DNA from: Lactobacillus gallinarum DSM 10532 = JCM 2011
GTDB taxonomy: Bacteria; Bacillota; Bacilli; Lactobacillales; Lactobacillaceae
DNA: 64,000 nt
Direction of reading: 5' to 3'
Assembly (NCBI RefSeq): GCF_001434975.1
Contig: NZ_AZEL01000026.1
Coordinates: 34,439-98,438 of the forward strand
A program made the translations under genes and the position numbers. The notes beneath the pieces are model-generated. The model saw only the letters and a list, made by a program, of their open reading frames with translations. It did no database searches and had not been told where the DNA came from. The number at the start of each line of letters is the position of its first letter. Position 1 is the stretch's first letter. Positions 62,209-64,000 of the stretch are shown here, piece by piece.

Positions 62209-63186
62209 TTAATTAGCAAGGTGATTACCTAAATTGAAGTTGCCTTGGAATTCATCTGTGGTGCTTTCTTGATCCATACCATATTCGGCATCGTCGCCCC
62301 AGTAAATGTATTGTGCGTTTTTACCTTTGGTGCCAGCAATTCTGAAGTAAAGGCCAGCTTCATCACCTTCACCAGTGGTCTTGGTGGCATCTACCTTAAC
62401 TTTTTGACCAATCTTGAGCAACTTGCTGGTTGACTTAAGCTTATTATTCAAAACATGGATTTTGTTTAAAATAGTGGCTGTAGTGGTGCCAGAAGCTTGG
62501 TAAAGAGTGTTGCCGTTGACAAAGCCAACATTTGAAGCATAGATATAAGCGCCATTACCTAAGGCGTAGAATGGCTTGCCCTTGATAGTGGTTGTATTCA
62601 AACTTCTCTTTTTAGATCCGCTAAGATTTGAGAAGTAGTAAAATACGTCATTCTTAGTTGTGGCGTGGGTTTTAGCTGGTGTTTTAACTAACATATATTT
62701 AGGGATGAGTGACAAACCATTGAAAGTAGTGCGGTGACCGTTTTTATCATAAATGCGAGAGTTGGAACTCAAGATTAAAACATTTTGTCCATCCATTGAG
62801 CTAACATTCAAAGATTTGATGTAGCGTTTTTTACCGATGTTAACGTAAGAAGCGGTAGTGTAGTGGTAGTTCTTAGAAGTTTTTGCATCTACTTTTTTAC
62901 CTTGGATCAGGATAGGCTTGCCATAATATTTAAAACTTGAGCCTGATTTAACCGTTGAAGCAACAGTCATCTTCTTGCCATTGACTTTTTGGGTAGTGGT
63001 AGTGGCATTGCCTTTGCTGTTGAAGACTTGAACTGTGCCGTTAAAGGATTTCTTGAGAGTAACTTTACCTTTTTGTGATTGCGTAGCTGCTTGAACTGTG
63101 TGAACAGGTTGATTGATAATGGCAGCTGCTGGTGCAACACTGATTAATAAAGCTGCTGCGATAGTTGCTAATTTTTTAGTAGTCAT
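62209..63186 (-). CDS. SLAP-domain surface protein (smaller)
   Basis: This 325-residue exported protein has a signal peptide (MTTKKLATIAAALLISVAPA AAIINQPVHTVQA, cleavage about residue 33). SLAP-like repeats follow (FKYYGKPILIQGKKV, YHYTTASYVNIGKKRYIKSL, PFYALGNGAYIYASNVGF) and resemble parts of the larger SLAP protein encoded at 57445. The acidic end (EDEAGLYFRI-type region and DDAEYGMDQESTTDEF) is different. It is probably attached non-covalently to the cell wall. No catalytic motif is seen. Confidence 0.85.
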   Translation of the reverse strand: MTTKKLATIAAALLISVAPAAAIINQPVHTVQAATQSQKGKVTLKKSFNGTVQVFNSKGNATTTTQKVNGKKMTVASTVKSGSSFKYYGKPILIQGKKVDAKTSKNYHYTTASYVNIGKKRYIKSLNVSSMDGQNVLILSSNSRIYDKNGHRTTFNGLSLIPKYMLVKTPAKTHATTKNDVFYYFSNLSGSKKRSLNTTTIKGKPFYALGNGAYIYASNVGFVNGNTLYQASGTTTATILNKIHVLNNKLKSTSKLLKIGQKVKVDATKTTGEGDEAGLYFRIAGTKGKNAQYIYWGDDAEYGMDQESTTDEFQGNFNLGNHLAN

Positions 63187-63229
63187 ATTTTGTCTGCTAT
63201 ATAAAACATGGAAATATGTAGAAGAATAC

Positions 63230-63400
63230 GAATTTCCTACATATCAGAAAGATATATTTTTCCTTTCTTTGTTTCATTTACTGTCGTCTTCACTAGTATT
63301 CTGATATTCCAAATAGGAGTAATCACATTGACTAGCTCTTACAGCTTAAGGACCTAGCCAGCCCTGTTTATTTTCTTTATTTTGCCAAAGCTAAAAGATT
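63230..63400 (-). ncRNA. candidate omega RNA / right end of the IS200/IS605-type element
   Basis: The minus-strand stretch directly after the tnpB stop includes CTAGGTCCTTAAGC and AGAGCTAG, able to form a hairpin. TnpB systems produce a guide RNA from the 3' end of tnpB and the element's right end, so this is where it should be. Boundary and guide cannot be fixed without comparing an empty site. Confidence 0.25.
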
Positions 63401-64000
63401 TAAAACTGCATTTTCATCGCGATCATTCTTGTAGCCACACTCATAACAGACATACTCATTATGTTTGGTACCATGCTTTTTATTGCCCTGCAAAGTGATC
63501 TTTTCCTCGCCTTTTTTGACATAGCCACACTGAGCGCATCTTTGAGTTGATGGGTATGTTTTATCAGCCAAGATTAATTCTTTGCCATACCAATCACACT
63601 TATAAGTTAGTATTCGTCTAAACTTGCTAAAAAGTGATCTCTGCATTCCTTTTGAAGCTACATGCGTCATCATCATTTCTTTGACTGCCAAATCTTCAAT
63701 TACAATTTGATCGTAATTATTAACAAGCTTAGTAGTAAATTTTTGTAATAGATCGTTTTGAATATTAGCTGCTTTGCGATAATCTCTTTGCAGTTTGGTT
63801 CTCACTGCAAAGTAATTATTTGATTTTGTAGCTAACTTACCGTTAACTTCTCTTTTACGTGCCAGCATTCTTTGATAATGCTTAATACGCTTATAAAGCT
63901 TTTGCAATTTAGCAGGCAAAATATTGATTTGCCCCTCGGTATAGTTAAAGTGGCCAACATTGACATCAACTGCTGTCTTTTGCTGGGTTTTAGCTTTTAG
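63377..64000 (-). CDS. tnpB: TnpB RNA-guided nuclease of the IS200/IS605 group, cut by window end
   Basis: The frame is open across the window edge, so the TTG at 63919 is not the start. Visible parts are the RuvC-I-like segment TAVDVNVGHFNYTEGQ (first catalytic Asp), the helical stretch IKHYQRMLARKREVNGKLAT, RuvC-II IVIEDLAVKEMM (catalytic Glu), a zinc ribbon with CAQC and CYEC, and RuvC-III NDRDENAVLNLL (last Asp). All catalytic residues look intact. TnpB acts as an omega-RNA-guided DNA endonuclease that helps keep the element in place. No tnpA is in view. Confidence 0.9.
   Translation of the reverse strand, partial: LKAKTQQKTAVDVNVGHFNYTEGQINILPAKLQKLYKRIKHYQRMLARKREVNGKLATKSNNYFAVRTKLQRDYRKAANIQNDLLQKFTTKLVNNYDQIVIEDLAVKEMMMTHVASKGMQRSLFSKFRRILTYKCDWYGKELILADKTYPSTQRCAQCGYVKKGEEKITLQGNKKHGTKHNEYVCYECGYKNDRDENAVLNLLALAK

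Overview
The window looks like the chromosome of a low-GC Lactobacillus of the acidophilus/helveticus/crispatus group. The reasons are two SLAP-type surface proteins, a T-box-controlled argS, the yhaO-yhaN-yhaM and ecsA-ecsB neighbourhoods, cellobiose-type PTS permeases with a phospho-beta-glucosidase, many insertion sequences and an unusual number of freshly broken genes. The species cannot be fixed from the sequence alone.

Layout. 1-7.9 kb: end of an L,D-transpeptidase gene, a head-to-head junction of two truncated genes (PadR and Rpn), argS with its T-box leader, fba, a Nudix gene, a secreted-protein gene whose signal peptide is lost next to a 41-bp IS256-type relict, and a Crp/Fnr regulator divergent from an EF-hand-containing protein across a perfect FNR-type palindrome. 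7.9-15.5 kb: a plastic stretch with an XRE remnant, two paralogous AAA ATPases each preceded by a helically phased array of six A/T-rich heptamers, frameshifted GyrI-like and other remnants, an MFS exporter, and an RpiR regulator divergent from a PTS permease with a cre site in its promoter. 15.5-24.9 kb: an acyltransferase, a LysR regulator and a divergent malonate decarboxylase operon (mdcH-A-C-D/E fusion-G-hydrolase-B). 24.9-30.8 kb: bglA/PTS pair bracketed by near-identical terminators, a glycerol facilitator, a frameshifted mgtC and an FMN-dependent 2-hydroxyacid oxidase-like gene. 30.9-32.1 kb: a decayed IS256-family element. 32.1-46.7 kb: ordinary core genes (rluA-type, class A PBP, yheA, yhaO/N/M, PAS protein, prsA, hit, ecsAB, trmB, ytpP, ytpR).

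46.74-57.33 kb is the most interesting part. Two related but distinct IS4-family elements in inverted orientation, sharing near-identical terminal repeats, bracket an AT-rich cargo. The outer ends are flanked by the same 9 bases (GAAAAAATC), and removing the insert restores a rho-independent terminator, so this is a composite transposon that moved as one unit of about 10.6 kb. The cargo encodes a MutR/Rgg-type regulator, an 18-residue peptide ORF enclosed by an 18-bp inverted repeat, a short protein resembling the C-terminal end of LanB dehydratases, a LanC-type cyclase with its zinc ligands, and a three-gene ABC system (two ABC-2-like membrane proteins and an ATPase). It resembles a class I lanthipeptide locus reduced to regulation, cyclase and transport, without a recognisable Cys-containing precursor.

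57.4-64 kb: a large SLAP surface protein, murC, a MATE exporter behind a terminator-like leader hairpin, a second SLAP protein and, running off the window, a TnpB of the IS200/IS605 group.
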